The notes: generated by a model from the letters alone, not told the origin. A DNA stretch of 64,000 bases from Brevundimonas sp. Leaf363 (GCF_001424025.1 NZ_LMPZ01000002.1:1354702-1418701), one strand, 5' to 3'; positions 9,513-18,084 are shown, counted from the first letter of the stretch. Made by a program: numbers and translations.

Positions 9513-10635
9513 ATGAGACCGGATGTCGAGGCCATGAAGGCCGACATCGAGCAGAGCGTCGCTCTGCTCAGGAGGCGTCTTTGACTGGGATGTCGCCGTC
9601 AGAAAGCTCGATGAGCTGAATGCGCGGGTCGAGGACCCGACGCTGTGGGACAAGCCCGATGAGGCGCAGGCGGTCAGCCGTGAGCGCTCAAAGCTGGAAG
9701 CCCAGATCAACACCATCAGAGCCATGGAGCGAGAGCTCGAGGACGGCGTCATGCTGTCCGAGATGGCTGACGACGAGGGCGACGAGGCCACGCTGGAAGA
9801 AGCGCGCGCGTCGCTAAAGGCCATCAAGGATCGCGCCGCGCGCGCCGAGCTGGAGGCGTTGCTGTCCGGCGAGGCCGACGGCAACGACGCCTATCTGGAG
9901 GTGAACTCCGGCGCCGGCGGCACGGAATCCAACGACTGGGCCGGCATGCTGCTGCGGATGTATTCCCGCTGGGCGCGGGCGCATGGCTACACCGTCGAGG
10001 TCGAGGCCCAGGAAGACGGCGAGCAGGCCGGCGTCAAGTCGGCCACCATCCTGATCACAGGGCCGAACGCCTATGGCTGGCTGAAGTCGGAATCGGGCGT
10101 GCACCGCCTGGTCCGCATCAGCCCCTATGACGCGGCGGCCAAAAGGCACACCAGCTTCGCTTCGATCGGAGTGTCGCCGGTGGTCGACGATGCGATCGAA
10201 ATCGACATCAATCCGTCCGACGTGCGCACCGATACCTACCGCGCGTCCGGCGCCGGCGGTCAGCACATCAACAAGACCGATTCGGCGGTCCGACTGACCC
10301 ACGTTCCGACCAACACCGTGGTCGCCTGTCAGGCCGGCCGCTCCCAGCACCAGAACCGGGAACAGGCCTGGAAGATGCTGCGCGCGCGTCTGTACGAACT
10401 GGAACTGCAAAAGCGCGAGGCCGTGGCCCAGGCCCTGGCCGACGCCAAGACCGACATCGGCTGGGGCCACCAGATCCGAAGCTATGTCCTTCAGCCGTAT
10501 CAGATGGTGAAGGACCTGCGCACCGAGGTGGAGACGTCCGACACCCAAGGCGTCCTGGACGGCGATCTGGACGCCTTCATGGGCGCCGCGCTGGCGGCCC
10601 GCGTGGGCGAGACGCGCGGTTCGACGGTCGACTGA
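9513..10635 (+). CDS. prfB: Peptide chain release factor 2, expressed by +1 programmed frameshift
   Basis: RF2 ends translation at UGA and UAA. The gene is split over two frames. ATG 9513 (GGAG at 9503-9506) opens a 23-codon frame [19 protein letters not shown].. that stops at an in-frame TGA (9582-9584). A +1 slip on CTT continues from GAC at 9583 to the stop at 10633-10635, giving 373 residues in total. The GGQ motif ([13 protein letters not shown]) is near residue 248. The anticodon-like tripeptide is SPY (about 202-204) in [15 protein letters not shown], where the textbook motif is SPF. An annotation starting at ATG 9724 would lose about 70 N-terminal residues. Confidence 0.96.
9570..9585 (+). 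promoter_or_regulatory. prfB programmed +1 ribosomal frameshift site
   Basis: The sequence AGGAGG CGT CTT TGA C has all the elements of the RF2 autoregulatory site: an internal Shine-Dalgarno-like AGGAGG (9570-9575), one spacer codon, the slippery CTT, and an in-frame TGA followed by C. Low RF2 slows termination at the TGA and promotes slippage into the +1 frame, so RF2 controls its own synthesis. The mechanism is established for Escherichia coli. The arrangement here is read directly from the sequence. Confidence 0.95.
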
Positions 10636-10645
10636 GGGGACAATG

Positions 10646-10690
10646 AAAAAGCGCCGGGGCCCTGAGGCTCCGGCGCTTCTTTCGTTTCGA
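10646..10690 (+). terminator. Bidirectional intrinsic terminator between prfB and bactofilin gene
   Basis: GCGCCGGGGCC (10651-10661) pairs with GGCTCCGGCGC (10666-10676) around a CTGA tetraloop. The 11-bp stem has one G-U wobble. TTCTTTCGTTT follows on the plus strand and a run of A precedes it (a T run on the minus strand), so the structure can end both prfB and the convergent bactofilin operon. Confidence 0.85.
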
Positions 10691-10702
10691 TGATGCTGGG
10701 TC

Positions 10703-11293
10703 TTACGACGCCGGCTTCAGGTCCGGGATATGCGGCAGGTCGTCGATGACCGGAGCGGGCGCCGGAGCCGGGGTCGGCTCGGGCGGCGGCGTGTAGGCGG
10801 CCGGACGCGGGGCCGGGGCAGGAGCCGGAGCCTGACGGGCTCCTTGCAGCACGCGGCCCTGGAAGTAGGCGCCGATGTCGATCGACAGCTGCTCGGCGGT
10901 GATGTCGCCGTCCACATAGGCGGTAGCGACCAGCTTCACCTGCTTGCCGGAGACGCCGCCGACCACGCGGCCGCGCACCTCGACATAGTCCGCCTGGACA
11001 TTGCCTTCGACGGCGCCGGTCTCACCGACGATCAGGCGGCCGACGCGCACGTCGCCCTTGATCTGGCCGTCGGCCTGAAGGTCGCCGGCGCCCGAGATGT
11101 TGCCTTCGAAGGCCAGATCCGCCGACAGGGTCGACAGGCCACGGTTCGAGACCGAGGCCGAAGCCTGCGACGGCGCCGCGGCCGGCGCGGCGCGCGAGAC
11201 GCCGGGCGACGGCAGATCCGGCAGAGGCGGGATGGCGGCGACGCCCGACGGACGTTGCGGCTCGGGGGCGGGGGATTTGGTCTTATTGAACAA
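10703..11293 (-). CDS. bacA: Bactofilin (polymer-forming cytoskeletal protein)
   Basis: This 196-residue protein has the bactofilin layout: a short Pro-rich N-terminal tail (residues 1-50), a central right-handed beta-helix of the DUF583/bactofilin family (about 52-150, with repeating strands such as LIVGETGAVEGNVQADYVEVRGR), and a Pro/Ala-rich C-terminal tail. Bactofilins polymerise without nucleotides and recruit cell-wall enzymes to sites of local growth; in Caulobacter they act at the stalk. It follows, and slightly overlaps (11 bp), the M23 peptidase gene on the same strand. The symbol is by homology. Confidence 0.9.
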   Translation of the reverse strand: MFNKTKSPAPEPQRPSGVAAIPPLPDLPSPGVSRAAPAAAPSQASASVSNRGLSTLSADLAFEGNISGAGDLQADGQIKGDVRVGRLIVGETGAVEGNVQADYVEVRGRVVGGVSGKQVKLVATAYVDGDITAEQLSIDIGAYFQGRVLQGARQAPAPAPAPRPAAYTPPPEPTPAPAPAPVIDDLPHIPDLKPAS

Positions 11294-12428
11294 GTTGGTC
11301 TCCGGCTTTCATGAAGCGGGCGGGATTTTGAGGGCGGCCGTCCATCCACACTTCATAGTGCAGGTGAACGCCGGTTGAGCGTCCGGTCGTGCCCATGGCG
11401 CCGATGCGTTGGCCGAGCGCGATGGCTTGGCCAGGCTGGACCGCCGTGGCGTTGAGATGGGCGAAGCGCGTCTTGAAACCGCGACCGTGGTCTATCTCGA
11501 CGACGTTTCCATACCCTGAACGAACGCCGACAAAAGACACGACGCCGGGAGCGGTGGCGTAGATCGGCGTGTTCAGGGGCGCGGCGAAGTCCTGACCCTG
11601 ATGCAGGGCGGGGCGGCCGTTGAAGGGATCGAAGCGCACGCCGAAGCCGGATGTGGTGCGCGCCTGGGTGGGCCGGTCGAAAGGCAGGCTCTCGGCCGCA
11701 TCGGCCAAGCCGCGCATGTCGTTCAGGTTGTCGGCCGCATGGCGGATACGCACGGCGAACGGCTCGTCCACGTCCATGATGGCGGCCAGGGCCCGCGGGT
11801 CCTTGGCTTCGACCAGGGGACCGCCCAAGCCGGCGCCCTGCGGCGCATAGGCGGCGGGGTTCAGGCCCGCCAGCCGGAAGGCGAGGCGCAGACGTTCTGC
11901 GCGGCTCTGGGCGAAGTCCTCGGCGCGGGCGATCAGTCGCTCCTGATCCATTCGCACCGCCAGAATCCGGCGCAGCGGCGCATCGTTGGGGCGCGCCATC
12001 GGCGCAGGCTTGAGCGCGGCTTCTGCGCCCTCGACGCCGTGGAACATGCCCATGACCTGGGTTAGGGCGGCGTGCCGCCGCTCGACCATCTGGGCCATGT
12101 CGTCCAGCGAGCCGTTGGTGGCCGACATCCGGACCACGGCGCTGTCCAATCGAGCCTGCAGATCGGCATTCAACCGCTCGGAGGCGGCGCGGCTCTGGGA
12201 GATGGCGTCACTGGCGTTGGCCCGAACGGACAGGTCGAACAGGAAGCCGCCCGACGCCACCAGGGTCCAGCCGCCGAAGGCGAGGACGGCCAGCGCAGCC
12301 ATCATCTGCTTTGCAGGAGTTAGAACGTGGCCGCGAACTTCGCCCCCGGCGATGCGGTGATACAGATGCCGCTCGGGAAACCAACGTTCGATTACTGAAC
12401 GCCTTCGTGTCTCGCTCTGGTCCGTCAT
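11283..12428 (-). CDS. Membrane-anchored M23 metallopeptidase, LmdC-like
   Basis: This 381-residue peptidoglycan endopeptidase has a cytoplasmic N-terminus with the block IERWFPERHLYHR, one transmembrane helix (about 46-66, MAALAVLAFGGWTLVASGGF), a coiled periplasmic region, and a C-terminal LytM/M23 domain. Zinc ligands are intact: H-Q-G-Q-D (HxxxD) and H-L-H-Y-E (HxH). ATG 12428 is preferred; a GTG at 12491 would add 21 residues unlike the family. Its position directly before a bactofilin gene matches the stalk and bud factor LmdC, whose N-terminal peptide is reported to bind BacA. The LmdC link is inferred from layout and context. Confidence 0.87.
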   Translation of the reverse strand: MTDQSETRRRSVIERWFPERHLYHRIAGGEVRGHVLTPAKQMMAALAVLAFGGWTLVASGGFLFDLSVRANASDAISQSRAASERLNADLQARLDSAVVRMSATNGSLDDMAQMVERRHAALTQVMGMFHGVEGAEAALKPAPMARPNDAPLRRILAVRMDQERLIARAEDFAQSRAERLRLAFRLAGLNPAAYAPQGAGLGGPLVEAKDPRALAAIMDVDEPFAVRIRHAADNLNDMRGLADAAESLPFDRPTQARTTSGFGVRFDPFNGRPALHQGQDFAAPLNTPIYATAPGVVSFVGVRSGYGNVVEIDHGRGFKTRFAHLNATAVQPGQAIALGQRIGAMGTTGRSTGVHLHYEVWMDGRPQNPARFMKAGDQLVQ

Positions 12429-12626
12429 ACGCAACGCCCCCACGTCCAGGACTTTATCCGAGAGGACGGCGATCACTGCAAGGGTGTTCACGCATTGTTA
12501 ACCTCGATTTCGCGCGTGAGGGCGAAAACGAATCTTGCGACGAGGCGAATTCGCGCGTCAGGCGCATTATTTGACCAGAGTTTTAGTCAAGCCGCCATCG
12601 ATCTCGCAACCGCACATCGCAATCGG

Positions 12627-13088
12627 CTAGAGCGCTCGCGCCGCGTCCAGCACGGATTGGGCATGACCTGCCGTTTTCACCTTGCGCCACGACTGACGGA
12701 CGCGACCTTGGGCGTCGATCAGGAAAGTCGCGCGCTCGATGCCCATATAGGTGCGGCCATAGAGCTGCTTCTCGCCCCAGACGCCCCAGGCTTCGCACAC
12801 GCCGCCGGTCTCGTCGGACGCCAGGATGACGCCGAGTTCGTGCTTGGCGCGGAAGCGGGCCAGCTTCTTCGGCGCGTCCTTCGACACACCGATGAGCGCG
12901 ACCCCCAGTTTGGCGAAGTCCTCTGCCAGTGCGGTGAAGTCCTTCGCTTCCGATGTACAGGCGGGCGTGTCGGCCTTCGGATAGAAGAAGATCACCGCCG
13001 GGCCGTTCAGCGCGGCCAGCGACACCTGCGCGCCGTCGTCGGTGGGCAGGTCCAGGGCGGGGGCGGGTTGGCCGTCTTCCGCCACCAT
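12627..13088 (-). CDS. bcp: Thioredoxin-dependent peroxiredoxin, Bcp/PrxQ type
   Basis: This 153-residue enzyme reduces hydroperoxides in the cytoplasm. The peroxidatic cysteine is Cys44 in P-K-A-D-T-P-A-C-T-S-E, which fits the PxxxTxxC signature. The resolving cysteine found five residues later in many Bcp/PrxQ enzymes is Lys49 here. The only other cysteine is Cys98, so this is a 1-Cys or atypical form. The start overlaps the tyrS stop by one base (TGATG), so the two are probably cotranscribed. Confidence 0.9.
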   Translation of the reverse strand: MVAEDGQPAPALDLPTDDGAQVSLAALNGPAVIFFYPKADTPACTSEAKDFTALAEDFAKLGVALIGVSKDAPKKLARFRAKHELGVILASDETGGVCEAWGVWGEKQLYGRTYMGIERATFLIDAQGRVRQSWRKVKTAGHAQSVLDAARAL

Positions 13089-14341
13089 CAGACTGCCTTC
13101 ACCAGAACCAGCTTCTTCTTGCCGGCCGCCAGCTTCAGGACGCCGTCCGTCAGGTCGTCCTCGATGATGAGCTGAGCCCCGTCCGTCACCGCCGCATCGT
13201 TCAGGCGCAGGCCGCCGCCCTGGGCCAGGCGACGGGCTTCGCCATTGGACGCGGTCAGGCCCGCCTTGGTGGCGACAGCGGCGATCATGGCGCCGATCAC
13301 CTCTTCACGCGGCAGTTCGACGGTCGGCAGGTCGGCCGAGACGACGCCCTTTTCGAAGGCGCTCTCGGATGCGGCGCGGGCGGTCGCGGCCGCCTCGGCG
13401 CCGTGCAGCAGGGTGGTGGTGGCGTCGGCCAGGGCCTTCTTGGCGTCGTTGATGGCGGCGCCGTCGAGGGCTTCCAGCGCGGCGATCTGGTCCAGCGGCA
13501 GGTCGGTGAACAGGCGCAGGAACTTGCCCACATCGGCGTCGTCGACGTTCCGCCAGAACTGCCAGTAGTCGTACGGCGACAGCTGCTCGGCGTTCAGCCA
13601 GACAGCGCCTTGCGCCGTCTTGCCCATCTTGCCGCCTGACGCCGTGGTCAGCAGCGGCGTGGTCAGGCCGAAGGCGGCCTTCTGGTCCACGCGCCGCACC
13701 AGATCGACGCCCGAGACGATATTGCCCCACTGGTCCGAGCCGCCCATCTGCAGCGTCACATTCAGGCGGCGGTTTAGCTCCAGGAAGTCGACCGACTGCA
13801 TCAGCATGTAGTTGAATTCGAGGAAGCTCATCGGCTGCTCGCGTTCCAGCCGCAGCTTGACGGAATCGAACGCCAGCATCCGGTTGACGGTGAAGTGCGT
13901 GCCGTATTCGCGCAGGAATTGGATGTAGCCGTAGCCTGACAGCCAATCGTCGTTGTCGATCATGACCGCGTCGGTCGGCCCGTCTCCGAAGGTCAGGAAT
14001 TTCTCGAAGACCGTGCGGATCGAGGCGATGTTCGACTGGATCGTCTCGTCCGTCAGGTGGGGGCGCGAGGCGTCCTTGCCGGTCGGATCGCCGACCTTGG
14101 TCGTGCCGCCGCCCATGATGACCACGGGCTTGCCGCCCGCCTGCTGAAGCCGGCGCAGCATCATGATCTGGATCAGGCTGCCGACGTGCAGGCTGGGCGC
14201 CGTCGCGTCGAAACCGATGTAGCCGGAGACGATCAACGTCGCCGCCGCCGCGTCCAGCTCGGCCGGATGGGTGATCTGATGGATGTAGCCGCGCGCCTGA
14301 AGCGTCTTCAGGAAGTCGGACTTGAAGGCTGTATCGGTCAT
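13088..14341 (-). CDS. tyrS: Tyrosyl-tRNA synthetase
   Basis: This 417-residue class I synthetase charges tRNA-Tyr. The HIGH-type motif appears as P-S-L-H-V-G-S-L near residue 48, and the KMSKS-type loop as G-K-M-G-K-T near 235. Tyrosine-pocket features [11 protein letters not shown] and [11 protein letters not shown] are present. A C-terminal S4 RNA-binding domain (about 350-410) is visible ([16 protein letters not shown]). It is the first gene of a pair with bcp. Confidence 0.97.
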   Translation of the reverse strand: MTDTAFKSDFLKTLQARGYIHQITHPAELDAAAATLIVSGYIGFDATAPSLHVGSLIQIMMLRRLQQAGGKPVVIMGGGTTKVGDPTGKDASRPHLTDETIQSNIASIRTVFEKFLTFGDGPTDAVMIDNDDWLSGYGYIQFLREYGTHFTVNRMLAFDSVKLRLEREQPMSFLEFNYMLMQSVDFLELNRRLNVTLQMGGSDQWGNIVSGVDLVRRVDQKAAFGLTTPLLTTASGGKMGKTAQGAVWLNAEQLSPYDYWQFWRNVDDADVGKFLRLFTDLPLDQIAALEALDGAAINDAKKALADATTTLLHGAEAAATARAASESAFEKGVVSADLPTVELPREEVIGAMIAAVATKAGLTASNGEARRLAQGGGLRLNDAAVTDGAQLIIEDDLTDGVLKLAAGKKKLVLVKAV

Positions 14342-14576
14342 GGTCGGCTCCGTTAGCAGGGAAGCCGGCGCGCTGTCAGGGGTTTCGCGCCAGCAGGTGC
14401 GGCGCGTGGGTTCGCGGGCCGCTCGCTAGATCAGCGGGCGGTAATACAGGCTGGTCAGGGCGCGGGCGGCGAACATGGGTTTTGGGGTAGGGCGGTCGTG
14501 AGCGACCGTCAAGCGGCGGCTGTCCACTGGCGATAGAGGCTGTATGAGCGAAGCGAACGACAGGATCGGAGGCGTC

Positions 14577-15200
14577 ATGGGCGAGACTTCCAAAACGCGG
14601 CGTACCGTCCTCGCGCTCGGCGCGGCGTCGATCGCCTTTCCGACGCTTGGGATGGCGGAGCCGGCGGGCTATCGATGGCCGATGGAAGTCGACCTGATCC
14701 CCCATCCGACCAATCCGCCCGGGCCGATCGAGCGCGTCTCGGTAAGGCTGGAGCGGCGTGGGCCGAAGCTCTGGCTGCGCTACACGATCGAGGGGCGAGT
14801 CGGTGAGGTCGAAACGCCTGCCGAGGCTGCGCCGGACCGCACCGACGAGCTGTGGAAGCACACCTGTTTCGAGGTCTTCATCCAGACCGACGGCGGCTAC
14901 CGCGAATTCAACTTGGCTCCGTCTAGCCGCTGGGCGTCGTATCGCTTCACCGGCTATCGCCAGGACATGGCCGATGCGGACGAGATAGCGGTGATCGAGC
15001 CGCTGGATCTGGCCGCCGACCAGATCGCGCTGGAGGCCGAGGTCGAGTTGCCCGACCCCGTCGGCCTGCTGGCCCTGTCGACCGTCATCGAGGCGACCGA
15101 CGGCACGATCACCTACTGGGCGCTGGCCCATCCGTCGCCCGAGCCGGACTTCCACAATCCGGCCGGTTTCACCCTGAGCCTGCCTGCGGAGCCCGCATGA
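14577..15200 (+). CDS. DOMON-like domain protein with twin-arginine-type signal
   Basis: This 207-residue protein begins MGETSKTRRTVLALGAASI, a twin-arginine-like signal with a short hydrophobic core ending near GMAEP. A beta-sandwich resembling the DOMON-like type 1 family follows (LWLRYTIEG, WKHTCFEVFIQ, YREFNLAPSSRWASYRF, ITYWALAHP). ATG 14577 is chosen because GGAGG lies at 14568-14572; ATG 14544 is the in-frame alternative. The stop overlaps the NamZ-type gene by four bases. DOMON domains commonly bind heme or sugar. Given its partner, a glycan-related role is plausible but inferred. Confidence 0.78.
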   Translation: MGETSKTRRTVLALGAASIAFPTLGMAEPAGYRWPMEVDLIPHPTNPPGPIERVSVRLERRGPKLWLRYTIEGRVGEVETPAEAAPDRTDELWKHTCFEVFIQTDGGYREFNLAPSSRWASYRFTGYRQDMADADEIAVIEPLDLAADQIALEAEVELPDPVGLLALSTVIEATDGTITYWALAHPSPEPDFHNPAGFTLSLPAEPA

Positions 15201-16396
15201 TGTTCGGCATCGATCGCTTGGTCTCGGATGCGTCGCTTCGCGCGCCGCTTCAGGGCAGGCGCGTGGCGCTGGTGGCGCATCCGGCCTCGGTGACGGCGGA
15301 TCTGACCCATTCGGTGGACGCCCTGGTCGCGGCGGGCGTGAACATCACCGCCGCCTTCGGTCCCCAGCACGGGATGAAGGGCGACCTGCAGGACAATATG
15401 ATGGAGAGCCCGGACTACACCGACCCGGTGTACGGCTTCCCCGTCTTCAGCCTGTACGGAGAAGTGCGCCGGCCGCGCGGCCAGTGGATGAACACCTTCG
15501 ACGTGGTGCTGATCGACCTGCAGGACCTGGGCTGCCGTATCTACACCTATGTCACCACGCTGCTCTATGTGCTGGAGGCGGCGGCCGAGCACGGCAAGGA
15601 AGTGTGGGTTCTGGACCGGCCCAATCCGGCCGGGCGGCCCATCGAGGGGCTGACGCTGCGGTCGGGCTGGGAGAGCTTCGTCGGCGCCGGGCCCATGCCG
15701 ATGCGGCATGGCCTGACGCTGGGCGAGCTAGGGCGCTGGTTCATCCACCACTTCAAGCTGGATGTGGCCTATCGCGTCATAGAGATGGATGGCTGGGCGA
15801 CCGATCAGGCGCCGGGCTATGGCTGGCCGTTGCTGGAGCGGGCGTGGGTGAACCCCAGCCCCAATGCGCCGAACCTGTCGATGGCGCGGGCCTATGCCGG
15901 CACGGTGATGCTGGAGGGGGCGACCCTGTCGGAGGGGCGGGGCACCACCCGGCCGCTGGAGCTGTTCGGCGCGCCCGACATCGACGCCAAGGCCGTGATC
16001 GCCGAGATGCAGCGCCTGGCGCCGCAGTGGCTGGGCGGCTGCGTGCTGCGCGACATGTGGTTCCAGCCGACCTTCCACAAACACGTCGGACAGCTGTGCA
16101 ACGGCGTGCAGATCCACGTCGAAGGCCCGCACTATGACCACGCCGCCTTCCAGCCGTGGCGGATGCAGGCGCTTGGATTCAAGGCGATCCGGTCTCTGTA
16201 TCCCGACTACGACCTGTGGCGCGACTTCCCTTACGAATACGCCTTCGGGAAGCTGGCCATCGACGTCATCAACGGCTCGCCGCTGCTGCGGGAGTGGGTG
16301 GATGACGCGGAGGCGGACGCGGGGGATCTGGATGCGCTGACGAAGCCGGACGAGGCGGCCTGGGCCGAAGAGACGCGGCCTTTCCTGATCTACTAG
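15197..16396 (+). CDS. NamZ-type exo-beta-N-acetylmuramidase (DUF1343, GH171)
   Basis: This 399-residue protein matches the DUF1343 family. Its founding member NamZ releases terminal MurNAc from peptidoglycan fragments and so serves cell-wall recycling. Family blocks include VALVAHPASV, FGPQHGMKGD near residue 55, IDLQDLGCRIYTYVTTL near 112, WVLDRPNPAGR near 138, and NPSPNAPNLSMARAYAGTVMLEG near 218. No signal peptide is visible, whereas the Bacillus enzyme is secreted. A cytoplasmic recycling role is therefore possible. It is coupled to the DOMON-like gene. Confidence 0.9.
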   Translation: MMFGIDRLVSDASLRAPLQGRRVALVAHPASVTADLTHSVDALVAAGVNITAAFGPQHGMKGDLQDNMMESPDYTDPVYGFPVFSLYGEVRRPRGQWMNTFDVVLIDLQDLGCRIYTYVTTLLYVLEAAAEHGKEVWVLDRPNPAGRPIEGLTLRSGWESFVGAGPMPMRHGLTLGELGRWFIHHFKLDVAYRVIEMDGWATDQAPGYGWPLLERAWVNPSPNAPNLSMARAYAGTVMLEGATLSEGRGTTRPLELFGAPDIDAKAVIAEMQRLAPQWLGGCVLRDMWFQPTFHKHVGQLCNGVQIHVEGPHYDHAAFQPWRMQALGFKAIRSLYPDYDLWRDFPYEYAFGKLAIDVINGSPLLREWVDDAEADAGDLDALTKPDEAAWAEETRPFLIY

Positions 16397-17206
16397 AACC
16401 GTCGCGCCACGCCGACGCCGAACTCCACGTCCGGGCTGTCGTCATTGAGGCCGAAATTCAGGCCGAAGTCGAGTTGCGCGTCGGCCAGGAAGGGCGGGGT
16501 CCAGACGGCGGTCAGGTCGAAGGTGGACTGGGTGACGCCGCCCATGGGGTCGTCGTCGTGCGCGACCCAGATCTCCGCCCCCAGAGCCCACGGGCCAAAG
16601 GCGCGACCGACGCCCGCGACGATGGCGTACGCCGCGTGCGCGCCTTCGCCGTCCGCATCCGGGACCAGGTCGATTTCGGGCGACAAGCTGAGGCCCCAGT
16701 CGTCGTTCAGCGGCAGGGCGATGGGCAGGACCACACCGCCTGACATCTGGTTGTCCGACACCGCGTCCGATCCGGTTGGCACGGTCATGAAGCTGGCCAG
16801 AGCCACCGACACGCCGGACCCCGTCAGGATTGGCCAGCGAGTGGCGCACGCCAACCGTCAGATCGCCGGTCCCGTGGACCTTGTCGCTGAAGCCGCCCTC
16901 TCGGGTTTCCTCGGAGGTGTACGGCGTCAGGCCGACCTGGACCTCGGTCAACTCGCTCACCCCGAACCGCAGCCAGGTGTCTCCGTAGCCCCAGGATTCG
17001 GTGCGGACGCCGCCATCCGACTGGCGGCCGTAGTCGAACAGGCCGACCTCCAGCTGAAGATGGCCCGCGTCCAGTATGCAGGTCGGCGTGCCCTTGCCGG
17101 GCCGGTCGGCGCAGAAGTCGCGTAGGCCGTCACCCTGCGCCGAGGCCGGCGCGGCGGCGAACAGGGCGGCGGCCGTGGCCGCGCCGATGATAATGAAACG
17201 GATCAA
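16393..17206 (-). pseudogene. Outer-membrane-type transporter-like protein, interrupted by a +1 frameshift
   Basis: Two overlapping minus-strand frames together make one protein. The first starts at 17206 with a signal peptide (MIRFIIIGAATAAALFAAAPASAQG) and continues as beta-strand sequence to about residue 129 (GTGDLTVGVRHSLANPDG). The frame then breaks. The other frame continues SGVSVALASFMTVPTGS and ends at 16393 with EFGVGVARRF, a terminal aromatic typical of outer-membrane barrels. Removing one base from the GGGG run (CCCC at 16819-16822 on the plus strand) restores a 270-residue reading frame. The fold resembles the MetA-pathway/transporter family of outer-membrane proteins. It may be a genuine pseudogene or a sequencing error in a homopolymer. 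Confidence 0.75.
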
Positions 17207-17278
17207 GCTGGTTCCCCCGAACGTGAGGCCAGCTTAGCCGTGTCCACCGATCCCTGACAAATCTGGTCTGGAGGCGGC

Positions 17279-17929
17279 CTACGCCGGTTCCGCCTCCAGG
17301 CGCTTGTCCAGATAGGCGCCCACGCGGCGTTCAACAGCGCCCATGTGGTCCTGCCAGAAGTGGCTGGCGCCGTCCTCCAGCTCGTAATCGATGACGATGC
17401 CCTTCTGGGTGCGCAGCTTGTTGACCACGCGCTCGACCTCGACCGGCGGGACGATGCTGTCGGCCGTGCCGTGCAGGAACAGACCGGACGCCGGGCAGGG
17501 GGCCAGGAAGCTGAAATCGTACATGTTGGTCGGCGGCGAGACGGAGATGAAACCGTCCGTTTCGGGTCGGCGCATCAGCAGCTGCATGCCGATGTAGGCG
17601 CCGAACTGATAGCCGGCGACCCAGGTCTGGGTGGCGGCCGGGTTGCTGGACTGCAGCCAGTCCAGCGCCGTGGCCGCGTCGGCTAGCTCGCCGATGCCGC
17701 TGTCGAACTCGCCCTGGCTCTTGCCGACGCCGCGCGAATTATAACGCAGGGTTGCGAAGCCCCGCTGCTGGAACAGCTGGTGCAGGGTGACCGTCACCGG
17801 GTTGTTCATGTGGCCTGCCGCCTTGGGGTGCGGGTGCAGGATCAGGGCGATGGGGGCGTTCGGGCGCTTGCCCGGCGAATAGCGACCTTCGATGCGGCCA
17901 GAGGCGCCAGGCAGAATGACTTCAGGCAT
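17279..17929 (-). CDS. Alpha/beta-hydrolase-fold protein lacking the nucleophile serine
   Basis: This 216-residue protein has the fold of small alpha/beta hydrolases of the COG2945 type: an oxyanion region LILHPHPKAAGHMNNPV, FATLRYNSRGVGKSQG, a late Asp in HGTADSIVP and a His in GASHFW. The nucleophile elbow, normally GxSxG, reads G-Y-Q-F-G (residues 106-110), so the serine is replaced by Gln108. The protein may be catalytically inactive or may use another chemistry. It is divergent from the iscR/suf operon. No signal peptide is seen. Confidence 0.82.
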   Translation of the reverse strand: MPEVILPGASGRIEGRYSPGKRPNAPIALILHPHPKAAGHMNNPVTVTLHQLFQQRGFATLRYNSRGVGKSQGEFDSGIGELADAATALDWLQSSNPAATQTWVAGYQFGAYIGMQLLMRRPETDGFISVSPPTNMYDFSFLAPCPASGLFLHGTADSIVPPVEVERVVNKLRTQKGIVIDYELEDGASHFWQDHMGAVERRVGAYLDKRLEAEPA

Positions 17930-17970
17930 GAGATAATTTCGGTCCGTCCAGTGCGATCATCGCAGCCACA

Positions 17971-18004
17971 ATACTTGACCACGGGGGTAGGACTTTCTAA
18001 GTCC
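17971..18004 (+). promoter_or_regulatory. Candidate promoter and operator of the iscR-suf operon
   Basis: TTGACC at 17975-17980 resembles a -35 element. About 17 bp downstream lies TAAGTC, part of the perfect palindrome GGACTT-TCT-AAGTCC (17990-18004). The site is about 80 bp before iscR and would overlap the -10 region, where a repressor of the Rrf2/IscR type could act. This is inference; no start site has been mapped. Confidence 0.4.
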
Positions 18005-18084
18005 GGCCCGCGTGTCGCCGCCGCTGCGAAGGCGCGGGTTCTAGCACAGGACCTTCGCGACGCGCGCCAATTTTGAGGATGGCC

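Noticed and set aside
9724..10635. prfB starting at ATG 9724
   Set aside because: The upstream frameshift site and the conserved N-terminal residues show that translation starts at 9513.
14342..14576. Short open frames in the gap before the DOMON-like gene
   Set aside because: Only very short frames (for example about 16 codons near 14470) without convincing ribosome sites; treated as non-coding.
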